This document shows positions 6,103 through 12,898 of a stretch of 18,427 nt of DNA, one piece after another; position 1 is the stretch's first letter; every line of letters starts with the position of its first letter. The DNA lies in the NCBI GenBank assembly GCA_003525885.1, contig DQIG01000375.1:10925-29351 (forward strand). The letters are read 5' to 3'. The position numbers and the translations under genes were made by a program. The notes below the pieces were generated by a model. The model ran no database searches. It saw only the letters and a program-made list of their open reading frames with translations, and was not told the origin of the DNA. This stretch comes from Stenotrophomonas sp. GTDB lineage: Bacteria; Pseudomonadota; Gammaproteobacteria; Xanthomonadales; Xanthomonadaceae.

Positions 6103-7548
6103 ATGACGACCCTTTCAACAGAAACGGAACGCCTGCTGGGCGAATTCGCGGGCAAGACCGACGTCACCACCGACCAGGTCGACAACCTGCGCAGGATCAT
6201 CATCGAGTCCCCGGTGCTGGCAAAGCAGGTGGATGCCGCCATCGCGGCAGGCCACTTGAAGCACTTCGAACTGCAGCCGGCGGATACCAGCGCGGCCGGC
6301 ACCTACCTTGGGGATACGAAGGCGATCGCGCTGCCCGCATCGGCGCTGACCACGCCTGCCGCGCCGGACAAGCTGGATGCGGCGGAACTGACCTTCGTGC
6401 TGGGCCACGAGATCCAGCATGGGTTCAATCACGCAGAGACGACGCGCGCCCTGGAGCAGTTCGACGACGATCTGATGGAGGTTGCCGGTCGCCCCACCGG
6501 TCATGACTACACCGAGGCGATCGGCACCCTGCTGGCCGCCAACCGGCGCGATGAGGCCTCGGCCAACATCGAGGGCTGGAACGCCCTGGCAAGCCGGGTC
6601 CAGACCGCCAAACCGGACGCCACGCTGGAGGACATGTACGACGCCAGCACACGCTCAAAACAGTTCGTGGGCCTGCAGCCGGGTCCGCCGATCAGCTATG
6701 CCGCGCATCCCGACCTGACGCTCAACGATGATCTGAGCATGACCGCCACGGCAGCCAACATCGAAGGCATGGGCAAGCACTACTACGACGAGGGCGTGAG
6801 CTCACAACTGGGCCACAATGGCAATTCGGATTACCAGAACTACTACGGCGCCTACGCCATCAGCCTCGCCTGCCAGTATGAAGCAGTCAATCCGGCGCCG
6901 GACGGCATCAGCCGGATGGAGGTCAACATGCAGAAGCTGGGCCTGCAGGAGAGCCTGCTGGAGCAGAATGGCCTGGACTTCGGCGAGGCTTCGCCCCCAC
7001 GCCAACCGTACTTCGACACCAGCACTTCGCCGTCCACGCTGCACTACTTCGACCACACCGTCGATACGCACGTCCACGTGCCGATCACCGCCAAGCCCCC
7101 CGCCGACACGCCGGTACAGCCAACGGGTGCCGACGTCCCGCTTTCGCTGGTGGAAGAGCGTGACCGCTCCCTGCATGAGCAGATCCGCGGCAAGGTGGCC
7201 GAACTGGATGCCGCCAACGGGCGCAGCTTCGATGCGTCCAGCGAACGCCTGAGCGCCAGCCTGCTGGTGCTGGCCCGCGAGAACGGGCTGGACCGGGTCG
7301 ACCATGTGGTGCTCAGCCGCCAGACCGAAGGTGCGGGCGCTGCGCAGAACATCTTCGTGGTGAAGGGCGCACTGGATGATCCGTCCTCGCTGCGCGCGCA
7401 CTCGCCCACCGCAGAGGCGGCGCAGCGCCCTGTGCAGGAAAGCCTGGACAGCCTGGCCGTGGTCAACCAGCGGCAGGCCGATCAGTCCTCGCAGGAACAG
7501 ACCCGCACCCAGGTGCAGGAACAGCAGCGCAGCGCGTTGTCGCACTGA
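6103..7548 (+). CDS. X-T4SS effector: HExxH zinc metallopeptidase with C-terminal XVIPCD
   Basis: The 481-residue protein starts at ATG 6103 after GGGGAGG. It has no signal peptide, as expected for a type IV substrate. Residues 60-165 carry a metallopeptidase core: FVLGHEIQHGF gives HExxH at 102-106 (zinc ligands His102 and His106, general base Glu103). RRDEASANIEGWNAL supplies a likely third ligand, Glu151. Residues about 190-340 include a tyrosine-rich segment (HYYDEG, YQNYYGAYA) and a proline-rich linker. Residues about 345-455 are the XVIPCD: ERDRSLHEQIRGKV, then ENGLDRVDHVVLS, FVVKGALDDP, and a SLxxLxxVN segment, followed by a glutamine-rich tail. In Xanthomonas this domain docks effectors to the VirD4 coupling protein for delivery into rival bacteria. 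The toxin domain should cut a peptide bond in the target periplasm; whether in peptidoglycan stem peptides or in protein is unknown. Its immunity gene lies 12 nt upstream. Confidence 0.9.
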   Translation: MTTLSTETERLLGEFAGKTDVTTDQVDNLRRIIIESPVLAKQVDAAIAAGHLKHFELQPADTSAAGTYLGDTKAIALPASALTTPAAPDKLDAAELTFVLGHEIQHGFNHAETTRALEQFDDDLMEVAGRPTGHDYTEAIGTLLAANRRDEASANIEGWNALASRVQTAKPDATLEDMYDASTRSKQFVGLQPGPPISYAAHPDLTLNDDLSMTATAANIEGMGKHYYDEGVSSQLGHNGNSDYQNYYGAYAISLACQYEAVNPAPDGISRMEVNMQKLGLQESLLEQNGLDFGEASPPRQPYFDTSTSPSTLHYFDHTVDTHVHVPITAKPPADTPVQPTGADVPLSLVEERDRSLHEQIRGKVAELDAANGRSFDASSERLSASLLVLARENGLDRVDHVVLSRQTEGAGAAQNIFVVKGALDDPSSLRAHSPTAEAAQRPVQESLDSLAVVNQRQADQSSQEQTRTQVQEQQRSALSH

Positions 7549-7560
7549 GGGCAGATGGCA

Positions 7561-7591
7561 GGGAGCCGCCGCGGCGTTGCCCGGCGCTCCC
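7561..7591 (+). terminator. Hairpin after the metallopeptidase effector gene
   Basis: The arms GGGAGCCGCCG (7561-7571) and CGGCGCTCCC (7582-7591) pair over 10 bp with a single bulged C. The hairpin begins 12 nt after the TGA of the effector gene and is followed by TTCCC. It would separate the toxin-immunity operon from the HipA-like gene, whose own promoter box follows within 20 nt. Confidence 0.55.
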
Positions 7592-7606
7592 TTCCCGGCA
7601 GCACGC

Positions 7607-7612
7607 TAGAAT
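7607..7612 (+). promoter_or_regulatory. Minus-10 box TAGAAT of a leaderless-type promoter
   Basis: TAGAAT lies with its last base 7 nt before the A of the ATG at 7619, which puts the expected transcription start on the start codon itself. No Shine-Dalgarno precedes the ATG. Such TANNNT-N6-ATG arrangements mark leaderless mRNAs. No good minus-35 hexamer is found at 16-18 bp. Confidence 0.5.
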
Positions 7613-7618
7613 GCGTCC

Positions 7619-8395
7619 ATGCGCACCGTACATGCCCTCCGCTACATCACCCCGTTACGGGAAGGCGGCTCCCTGCCCGCCGTGGTCGAGACCGACGACG
7701 ACGGCATGGCCGTGCTGAAATTCCGTGGCGCTGGCCAGGGTCCGAAGGCGTTGATCGCCGAGCTGATCGCCGGCGAGATGGCACGCACGCTGGGCCTGCC
7801 GATTCCGGAAATCCTGTTCGTCGAGCTGGATCGCGAGTTCGCCCGCACCGAGCCCGACCCGGAGATCCAGGAGCTGATCCGCGCCAGCGAGGGCCTGAAC
7901 CTGGGCCTGGACTACCTGCCCGGTGCGATCAATTACGATCCGGCAGCGATGCCGGTGGATGCCGACCTGGCCTCGCGCATCGTCTGGTTCGATGCATTCA
8001 CCAGCAATGTCGATCGCACCACCCGCAACCCCAACCTGATGGTATGGCACCGCAAGCTGTACCTGATCGACCATGGCGCGGCGATGTATTTCCACCACGA
8101 CTGGGCCAACGCCGGTGATGCCTGCGAAAAGCCGTTCGTGCTGATCCGCGACCACGTGCTGCTGTCGTTCGCCAGCCGCATCGCCGAGGTCGATGCCGAG
8201 CTGGCCGCCCGCCTGACCGATGCCGAGATCGAGCGCATCGTCGGCCTGGTACCGGACAGCTGGCTGGTGGACGAGCCGTCCTTCGACAGCCCGCAGGCCT
8301 ATCGCCAAGGCTATATCAACTATCTCAAGCACCGCCTGAAAGTGCGTGCGGTGTTCGTGCAGGAGGCCGTCCGTGCCCACGCTGCACACGTATGA
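7619..8395 (+). CDS. HipA-like kinase domain protein
   Basis: The 258-residue cytosolic protein matches the compact HipA-like kinase family (often called HipA family kinase, with no separate N-terminal HipA subdomain). Lys34 in VLKFRG is the likely nucleotide-binding lysine. A helix GPKALIAELIAGEMARTLGLP (41-61) follows. The catalytic-type segment is SNVDRTTRNPNLM (129-141; Asp132, Asn137 and Asn139). Asp151 in LIDHG takes the role of the DFG aspartate. The C-terminal 90 residues are helical. True HipA kinases phosphorylate glutamyl-tRNA synthetase and pair with HipB. Here there is no HipB; instead a DUF3037 gene overlaps the 3' end, a partnership I recall from other genomes and whose role is unknown. 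Expression is probably from the leaderless promoter at 7607-7612. Substrate and toxicity are not predictable from sequence. Confidence 0.87.
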   Translation: MRTVHALRYITPLREGGSLPAVVETDDDGMAVLKFRGAGQGPKALIAELIAGEMARTLGLPIPEILFVELDREFARTEPDPEIQELIRASEGLNLGLDYLPGAINYDPAAMPVDADLASRIVWFDAFTSNVDRTTRNPNLMVWHRKLYLIDHGAAMYFHHDWANAGDACEKPFVLIRDHVLLSFASRIAEVDAELAARLTDAEIERIVGLVPDSWLVDEPSFDSPQAYRQGYINYLKHRLKVRAVFVQEAVRAHAAHV

Positions 8396-8765
8396 CTATG
8401 CGGTCATCCGCGTCGTGCCGCGGGTGGAACGCGAGGAGTTCATCAACGTCGGGGTGATCGTCTCCTGCCCCGGGGCACGGCATCTGGAAGCGGCCATCGA
8501 GATCGATCCGGCACGCCTGCACGCGTTCGCACCGGCGCTGGACCAGGATGCGCTGCAGCCGTGGCTGGATGCGATCGTGGCGATCTGCCGTGGCGACGCC
8601 AGCGCCGGACCGATCGCGCAGTTGCCGGCGCGTGCGCGCTTCCATTTCCTTACCGCCAAGCGCAGTTCGGTCGTGCAGATGTCGAGCACGCATGTCGGTC
8701 GCACGGCCGATCCAGCGGGCGTGGTGGAACACTTGATGACGAGGATGGTGCGGGTGCCGGAATGA
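8373..8765 (+). CDS. DUF3037 family protein
   Basis: I choose the GTG at 8373 because AGGAGG at 8361-8366 sits exactly 6 nt upstream. The in-frame ATG at 8346 would add nine odd residues and has no ribosome site. The 130-residue product begins MPTLHTYDYAVIRVVPR. It continues with EREEFINVGVIVSCP, the conserved N-terminal signature of DUF3037 (an aromatic start, then RxxPRxxREEFxNVGVIL). The rest is mixed alpha/beta, with FHFLTAKRSSVVQMSSTHVG near the end. There is no signal peptide. The start lies inside the HipA-like gene, so the two overlap by 23 nt, which implies translational coupling and a shared task. The biochemical function of DUF3037 is not known. The gene ends 16 nt from the convergent serine hydrolase gene. 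Confidence 0.87.
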   Translation: MPTLHTYDYAVIRVVPRVEREEFINVGVIVSCPGARHLEAAIEIDPARLHAFAPALDQDALQPWLDAIVAICRGDASAGPIAQLPARARFHFLTAKRSSVVQMSSTHVGRTADPAGVVEHLMTRMVRVPE

Positions 8766-8784
8766 CCGGGACCTGCCTCGGTCA
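8763..8784. terminator. Short hairpin joining two convergent stop codons
   Basis: TGACCGGG (8763-8770) pairs with CTCGGTCA (8777-8784) over 8 bp including one wobble, with a 6-nt loop. The outer triplets are the TGA stops of the DUF3037 gene and, on the other strand, of the serine hydrolase gene. It may act as a modest bidirectional terminator. No T-runs follow. Confidence 0.45.
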
Positions 8785-10212
8785 CAGTGGCAGCCTTCGC
8801 GCGATGTAGTTGACCACATTGCCGATCGCATCCGGATCGACATTGGCCAGGCCAACGATCACATAGCCCTGCGCGGGCAGCACCACGATGGCGCTGTTCG
8901 ATCCGGGCGCACCGCCTTCGTGGCCGTACTGGTGCTCCCTGCCCGCGCCCTGCACCACGAAACCAAAGCCATACCAGCCCTTGTGGTTCTGCGCCGTGGT
9001 GGCCTGCTTCAGCAATGCAGGTGAAACCAGCTTTCCGCTTTGCAGTGCCTCTGCGAATTTCACCATGTCGGCCACTGTGCTGTAGCCACCACCGGCCGAC
9101 ATGCCGCGCCAGGGCAGCGACTTCGTTTCACGGACCCACTGCCCATCCTGCTTCGTGTAGGCGACGGCACGCTTTGGAACGCTCACGGTTTCCGGCTCGA
9201 AGCCGGTGCCGGTCATATCCGCTGGACGCAGGATGTGGTCCTCTACATACGCGTAGTACGACTGCCCCGAAACCGCTTCGATGATGCGCCCCAACACGAT
9301 GAAGCCATAGTTGGAATAGCTGTCCTGGCTGCCCGGGGTGAACTGCGGCGCATCCTTGGCGAAGCGCTGCACGTAGTCATCCAGCGTCTTCAGCGACGCG
9401 GAATACTGTTCGAAATCATCGCCGAAGAAATCTCCCAGTCCACTGGTGTGTGACAGCAACTCGCGTACGGTCACGCTGTCGGCGACGGTCTTGTTCGGAT
9501 AGTCCGGCAGGCACTTTCCGATCGTGTCATCGAGACTGAGCCTGCCGGCCTGCACCAGCTGCAGGATGGCCACGGCGGTGAACATCTTGTTGGAGGAGGC
9601 AAGGCGGAACTGCGTATCCCTGCCCACTGGAATTCCAGCGGTGCGATCGGCATCGCCACCGCGCCAGTCAAGCAGCACCTTGCCATTCCGTGCCACCTGC
9701 AACGCACCCGACAGTGCATCCTGGGCCCGCAGCGCCTCCAGTTTCGCTGCGGCATTGGCCATGAGGGCAGGCAATGCAACCCGTGCCGGCTTGTATTTTC
9801 CCGGGGTTTCAGTGCCCTCGATCTGGAACTGCTTCAGGTGCGACGGATTGACCGGGTCCATGACGGCCGTCACCCACATCGCACGTTCGCTCAGCTGGCC
9901 CACTACCAGCAGCTTCGCTTGGCCGGGCGCGCGCTCGATTGTTTCCAGTACGCGCAGTGGGCCGGTGCTCTCGCGGAACTCGAGATAGTCCCCGGGACCG
10001 CTGCCTTCCTTCTTCGCATACCTGTCAGCGAACGCCTGCAACGCCTCGAGGCTGCCAGCATTGAAGGCCGCAAGCCAGTCATCGATGGCATCCTGCGCAC
10101 GCGGATGTGCACGCTCGCTGGAGGGTGCGCCCACTGCCGGAAAAGCCGAAAGGGTCATCAACACCGAACAGGCCAGTACATTGCAGAGAAGCAGGCGTCC
10201 AACAGCCTTCAT
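8782..10212 (-). CDS. Periplasmic serine hydrolase, class C beta-lactamase / PBP-like fold
   Basis: The 476-residue protein starts at ATG 10212 after AAGGAG and has an export signal ending near AVGA at 26-29. Residues about 38-135 are an extra alpha/beta segment (DAIDDWLAAFNAGSLEALQAF, then strands such as LLVVGQLSERAMWVTAVMD) that resembles a small NTF2-like cup. Residues about 160-476 are the hydrolase. Ser206 and Lys209 lie in SSNKMFTA (SxxK), Tyr299 and Asn301 in DSYSNYGF (YxN), HTSGLG is at 255-260, and HEG at 431-433 takes the place of KTG. This set is typical of the broad Beta-lactamase (class C-like) esterase, DD-peptidase and peptidase family; the sequence does not show which substrate it uses. 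A true AmpC beta-lactamase is unlikely, because KTG is replaced and an N-terminal domain is present. A DUF4952 gene lies 64 nt upstream on the same strand and may be co-transcribed. Confidence 0.9.
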   Translation of the reverse strand: MKAVGRLLLCNVLACSVLMTLSAFPAVGAPSSERAHPRAQDAIDDWLAAFNAGSLEALQAFADRYAKKEGSGPGDYLEFRESTGPLRVLETIERAPGQAKLLVVGQLSERAMWVTAVMDPVNPSHLKQFQIEGTETPGKYKPARVALPALMANAAAKLEALRAQDALSGALQVARNGKVLLDWRGGDADRTAGIPVGRDTQFRLASSNKMFTAVAILQLVQAGRLSLDDTIGKCLPDYPNKTVADSVTVRELLSHTSGLGDFFGDDFEQYSASLKTLDDYVQRFAKDAPQFTPGSQDSYSNYGFIVLGRIIEAVSGQSYYAYVEDHILRPADMTGTGFEPETVSVPKRAVAYTKQDGQWVRETKSLPWRGMSAGGGYSTVADMVKFAEALQSGKLVSPALLKQATTAQNHKGWYGFGFVVQGAGREHQYGHEGGAPGSNSAIVVLPAQGYVIVGLANVDPDAIGNVVNYIARRLPL

Positions 10213-10276
10213 GGCAGCTCCTTCGCGGTTATCCCTGGACGCATCCTAGATGCTGGAACCGCCCGCTGCATCCACG

Positions 10277-10783
10277 CTAGGGACTCTGCCGCGACACCTC
10301 AACCGTGACGGTGAACGCCTCGATGCGATGCCATTCGCTCCGCTCATGCGGCAGCGATTCCACGCCCATGCCGATCTGGTACTTCACCGCATCCGGGCCA
10401 TCGCGCCAGTAGTACGGCGCGCCATTGCTCCAGCCGCAACAGACGTAGTGCAATGCAGGCATGCCAAACGTCTCGCGCAGATAGGCTTCCACCTTCACTG
10501 CCTGAGCGCCTGGAACCCGGTAGTGGGCCTGCATGGGTTTGATGTAGGACGCGTCGTCCTGGCTGCAGCCCAGGTATTCCAGTCCCGCAGGCTTCCGCTC
10601 CATCGCCTGCAGGAAATCCTGGCATTCGATATCCGGTCGCGCCAGGCCATCCGCACGCCCCTGCGCTTCCCACGCGGCCAGCGCCTGCGCAGGCGTCTGC
10701 TGTGCAGTCACGTTGGCCGCGAACAGCAATGCCGACGACGCCAGCAGCAGGCACGCGCTACGCAGCGGCAACCGGGCAATCAT
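10277..10783 (-). CDS. Secreted DUF4952 family protein
   Basis: The 168-residue product starts with a signal peptide (MIARLPLRSACLLLASSALL, cleavage near VTA-QQ at 27-28). The mature part matches the DUF4952 pattern as I know it: CQDFLQAMERKPAGLEYLGC (54-73), then a segment around AHYRV, then VEAYLRETFGM and VCCGW (114-118), then a strand-rich C-terminus. Cysteines 54, 73, 115 and 116 are likely disulfide-bonded in the periplasm. The family function is unknown. A weak AAGGA lies 10 nt ahead of the ATG. The gene sits between the LysR gene (50 nt upstream) and the serine hydrolase (64 nt downstream), all on the minus strand, so read-through transcription is possible, but no shared pathway is evident. 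Confidence 0.82.
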   Translation of the reverse strand: MIARLPLRSACLLLASSALLFAANVTAQQTPAQALAAWEAQGRADGLARPDIECQDFLQAMERKPAGLEYLGCSQDDASYIKPMQAHYRVPGAQAVKVEAYLRETFGMPALHYVCCGWSNGAPYYWRDGPDAVKYQIGMGVESLPHERSEWHRIEAFTVTVEVSRQSP

Positions 10784-10833
10784 CTCAGGGCGATCCTTCG
10801 CAGACAGTCACAGGAATGCTAACCGATGGCGCG

Positions 10834-11739
10834 CTATCGCCGTGCCATCGTCTGCTCGTTGAAACGCTCCAAGCAGAAGTCCAGGAAACTGCGCAGCTTC
10901 GGCGTCAGCTGGCGGTCGCGCGGATACACCAGGTTGATCCACGTCGACACCGGCACGTAGTCCGGCAGCACTTCCACCAGTTCACCACGCGCCAGCGCGG
11001 CGGCAAGCATTTCATGGGGCTGCAGGATCAACCCCAGCCCACCCACGGCCGCCGTCAGCAGCGGCTCGGCCTGGTTGACCATGAAGCGGCTGGACACCGG
11101 CACGGTCAGCACGCTGCCGTCAGCATCGCGGAAGCTCCAGCGGGTACGGATGATCGAATGCGCGAAACCCAGGCACTCGTGCCGGCTCAGATCAGCCGGA
11201 TGGACAATGGCCGGCCGCGATGCCAGGTACGCCGGCGATGCACACAGCACCAGCGGATACGGCCCCAGGCGTCGCGCCACCAACCCACTGTCGGCCAGGT
11301 CACCGGTGCGGAACACCAGATCAAAGCCCTCTTCAACAATGCCCACCAGGCTGTTGGACAGGTTCAGATCGACCTGCACGTCCGGGTACTGCTGCAGGTA
11401 GGCCACCACCGCCGGGCCCAGTGCATGCACGCCGAAGGTGACCGGGGCGCTGATGCGCAGGCGCCCCATCGGCCGCCCACGCGCCACTTCGGCCAGCTGC
11501 TCGGCGCCTTCCACTTCCTCCAGGATCACCCGCGCACGGGCCAGATAGGCCTGGCCGAAGTCGGTCAGGCTCTGCCGGCGCGTGGTGCGGTTGAGCAGGC
11601 GCACGCCCAGGTGTTGTTCCAGCGACTGCACGTGTTTGCCGACCAGCTGCGGCGACAGGTCCAGCGCGTCGGCGGCAGCGGCGAAGGAGCCGGCCTCGGC
11701 CACTTTGACGAAGGTACGCAGGGGGGCGATCAGATCCAT
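10834..11739 (-). CDS. LysR family transcriptional regulator (CrgA-like group)
   Basis: The 301-residue protein is a full-length LysR-type regulator. I take the ATG at 11739, giving MDLIAPLRTFVKVAEAGSF, the normal LysR beginning. A TTG at 11748 would add three residues. Residues 1-60 are the winged helix-turn-helix (SFAAAADALDLSPQLVGKHV, then VRLLNRTTRR). Residues about 88-295 are the periplasmic-binding-like effector domain. RLRISAPVTFG and the general layout point to the CrgA-type subgroup, which often controls adjacent oxidoreductases. No Shine-Dalgarno precedes the ATG. The gene is divergent from an MDR oxidoreductase, 119 bp between starts, the classic LysR arrangement, and the imperfect palindrome at 11738-11760 overlaps its start codon. 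The inducer is unknown; a quinone or electrophile would fit the neighbour. Confidence 0.93.
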   Translation of the reverse strand: MDLIAPLRTFVKVAEAGSFAAAADALDLSPQLVGKHVQSLEQHLGVRLLNRTTRRQSLTDFGQAYLARARVILEEVEGAEQLAEVARGRPMGRLRISAPVTFGVHALGPAVVAYLQQYPDVQVDLNLSNSLVGIVEEGFDLVFRTGDLADSGLVARRLGPYPLVLCASPAYLASRPAIVHPADLSRHECLGFAHSIIRTRWSFRDADGSVLTVPVSSRFMVNQAEPLLTAAVGGLGLILQPHEMLAAALARGELVEVLPDYVPVSTWINLVYPRDRQLTPKLRSFLDFCLERFNEQTMARR

Positions 11740-11760
11740 TGCAAACAATTGGTTTTCAAT
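11738..11760. promoter_or_regulatory. Candidate LysR operator, imperfect 23-bp palindrome
   Basis: ATTG at 11738-11741 and CAAT at 11757-11760 flank inner AAAC and GTTT half-sites. Of the 11 mirror base pairs, eight match. LysR regulators bind such T-N11-A dyads. The site covers the regulator's own start codon and lies just upstream of a possible minus-10 for the oxidoreductase, so it could serve both autorepression and divergent activation. Confidence 0.5.
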
Positions 11761-11779
11761 GAAACCCCAGATTACCCCT

Positions 11780-11785
11780 TATTCT
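11780..11785 (+). promoter_or_regulatory. Possible minus-10 box TATTCT of the MDR oxidoreductase gene
   Basis: TATTCT fits TANNNT and would place transcription start near 11792, with a 5' leader of about 67 nt. The minus-35 region falls on the edge of the LysR palindrome and is a poor match, as expected for an activator-dependent promoter. The evidence is weak. Confidence 0.3.
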
Positions 11786-11858
11786 GCAGGCAGGCCACGC
11801 GCACAGTAGCCTCCACCTTTCCGCCGGCCCAGCGCCGGCCTTGCCCAGGAGCCCCCCC

Positions 11859-12848
11859 ATGAGCCAGGTTGTCCGCATCCACGAGTATGGCAGCGCCGAT
11901 GTGCTGCGCATCGACGACATCGAAGTCCCCGCCCCCGCCGCCGACGAGGTTCAGATCCGGGTCAAGGCCATCGGCCTGAACCGTGCCGAGGTGATGTTCC
12001 GCAACGGCGCCTATCTGCAGGAGGCACAGTTCCCCAGCCGGCTGGGCTACGAAGCGGCCGGCGTGGTCGAAGCGGTCGGCAGTGCGGTGAGCGGATTCGC
12101 GGCTGGCGATGCGGTGAGCGTGGTGCCGCCGCTGGATATCGCCCGCTGGGGCACCTATGGCGAGCTGGCCAACGTGCCGGGACGACTGGTGGTCAAGCAC
12201 CCACAGGCGCTGGGCTTCGAAACGGCGGCCGCGGTGTGGATGCAGTACGTCACCGCCTGGGGCGCACTGCTGGAGCAGGCGCAGCTGACCGCCGGGGATT
12301 TCGTCATCATCACTGCTGCCAGCAGCAGTGTCGGCCTGGCCGCGATCCAGATCGCCAATGCAGTGGGTGCCACGCCGATTGCGGTCACCCGTGGTCCGGG
12401 CAAGCGCCAGGCGCTGCTCGATGCCGGCGCCGCCCATGTCATCGCCACCCAGGAGCAGGAGCTGGCAGCCGAAGTGGCCCGCATCACCGGCGGTGCCGGT
12501 GCCCGCGTGGTGTTCGATCCGATCGGAGGCCCGCAGTTCGTGCCGCTGACCGAGGCGATGGCCCGTGGCGGCATCCTGCTGGAATACGGCGCACTGAGCA
12601 GCGAACCCACCCCGTTCCCGTTGTTCAACGTGCTGGGCAAGTCGCTGACGCTGAAGGGCTACCTGTACTCGGAAATCGTCTCCGATGATGCCGCGCTGGC
12701 ACGTGCCAAGACGTTCATTGTCGACGGCCTGGACAAGGGCCTGCTGGCACCGAAGATCGCGAAGGTATTCCCGTTCGCGCAGATCCAGGATGCCCACCGT
12801 TACCTGGAATCGAACGAGCAGATCGGCAAGGTGGTGGTAACGCTGTAA
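11859..12848 (+). CDS. Quinone oxidoreductase-like MDR superfamily enzyme, zinc-free
   Basis: I use the ATG at 11859, which has AGGAG 7 nt upstream; an ATG at 11841 lacks a ribosome site. The 329-residue protein has a GroES-like N-terminal domain (VQIRVKAIGLNRAEVMFRNG, 31-50; GYEAAGVVEAVG, 63-74). A Rossmann NAD(P)H domain follows (FVIITAASSSVGLAAIQIA, 148-166). I find no cysteine in the protein, so neither the catalytic nor the structural zinc sites of alcohol dehydrogenases can form. The asparagine in GLNRAE is the usual quinone-oxidoreductase position. It probably reduces quinones or enones with NADPH. Automated annotation may call it a zinc-dependent alcohol dehydrogenase, which the sequence contradicts. 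It is divergent from and probably controlled by the LysR regulator. A small GCCGGC hairpin lies in its leader at 11823-11839. Confidence 0.9.
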   Translation: MSQVVRIHEYGSADVLRIDDIEVPAPAADEVQIRVKAIGLNRAEVMFRNGAYLQEAQFPSRLGYEAAGVVEAVGSAVSGFAAGDAVSVVPPLDIARWGTYGELANVPGRLVVKHPQALGFETAAAVWMQYVTAWGALLEQAQLTAGDFVIITAASSSVGLAAIQIANAVGATPIAVTRGPGKRQALLDAGAAHVIATQEQELAAEVARITGGAGARVVFDPIGGPQFVPLTEAMARGGILLEYGALSSEPTPFPLFNVLGKSLTLKGYLYSEIVSDDAALARAKTFIVDGLDKGLLAPKIAKVFPFAQIQDAHRYLESNEQIGKVVVTL

Positions 12849-12898
12849 CACCCTGGCGGCAGCGACGGGCCCACAACGGGCACGCCGCTGTCGCAGGC

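Noticed and set aside
8782..10212. AmpC-type beta-lactamase
   Set aside because: The SxxK and YxN motifs are shared, but KTG is replaced by HEG, an extra N-terminal domain is present and no AmpR neighbour exists.
11823..11839. GCCGGC-N5-GCCGGC hairpin in the oxidoreductase leader
   Set aside because: The stem is only 6 bp, of self-complementary GC hexamers, and there is no alternative structure to suggest a riboswitch or attenuator.
10702..11862. 386-codon open frame on the plus strand
   Set aside because: It is antisense to the LysR gene and runs into the oxidoreductase leader; it is a shadow frame.
12849..12898. Terminator between the oxidoreductase and the effector gene
   Set aside because: Only 4-5 bp stems can be drawn, and there is no T-run; not strong enough to annotate.
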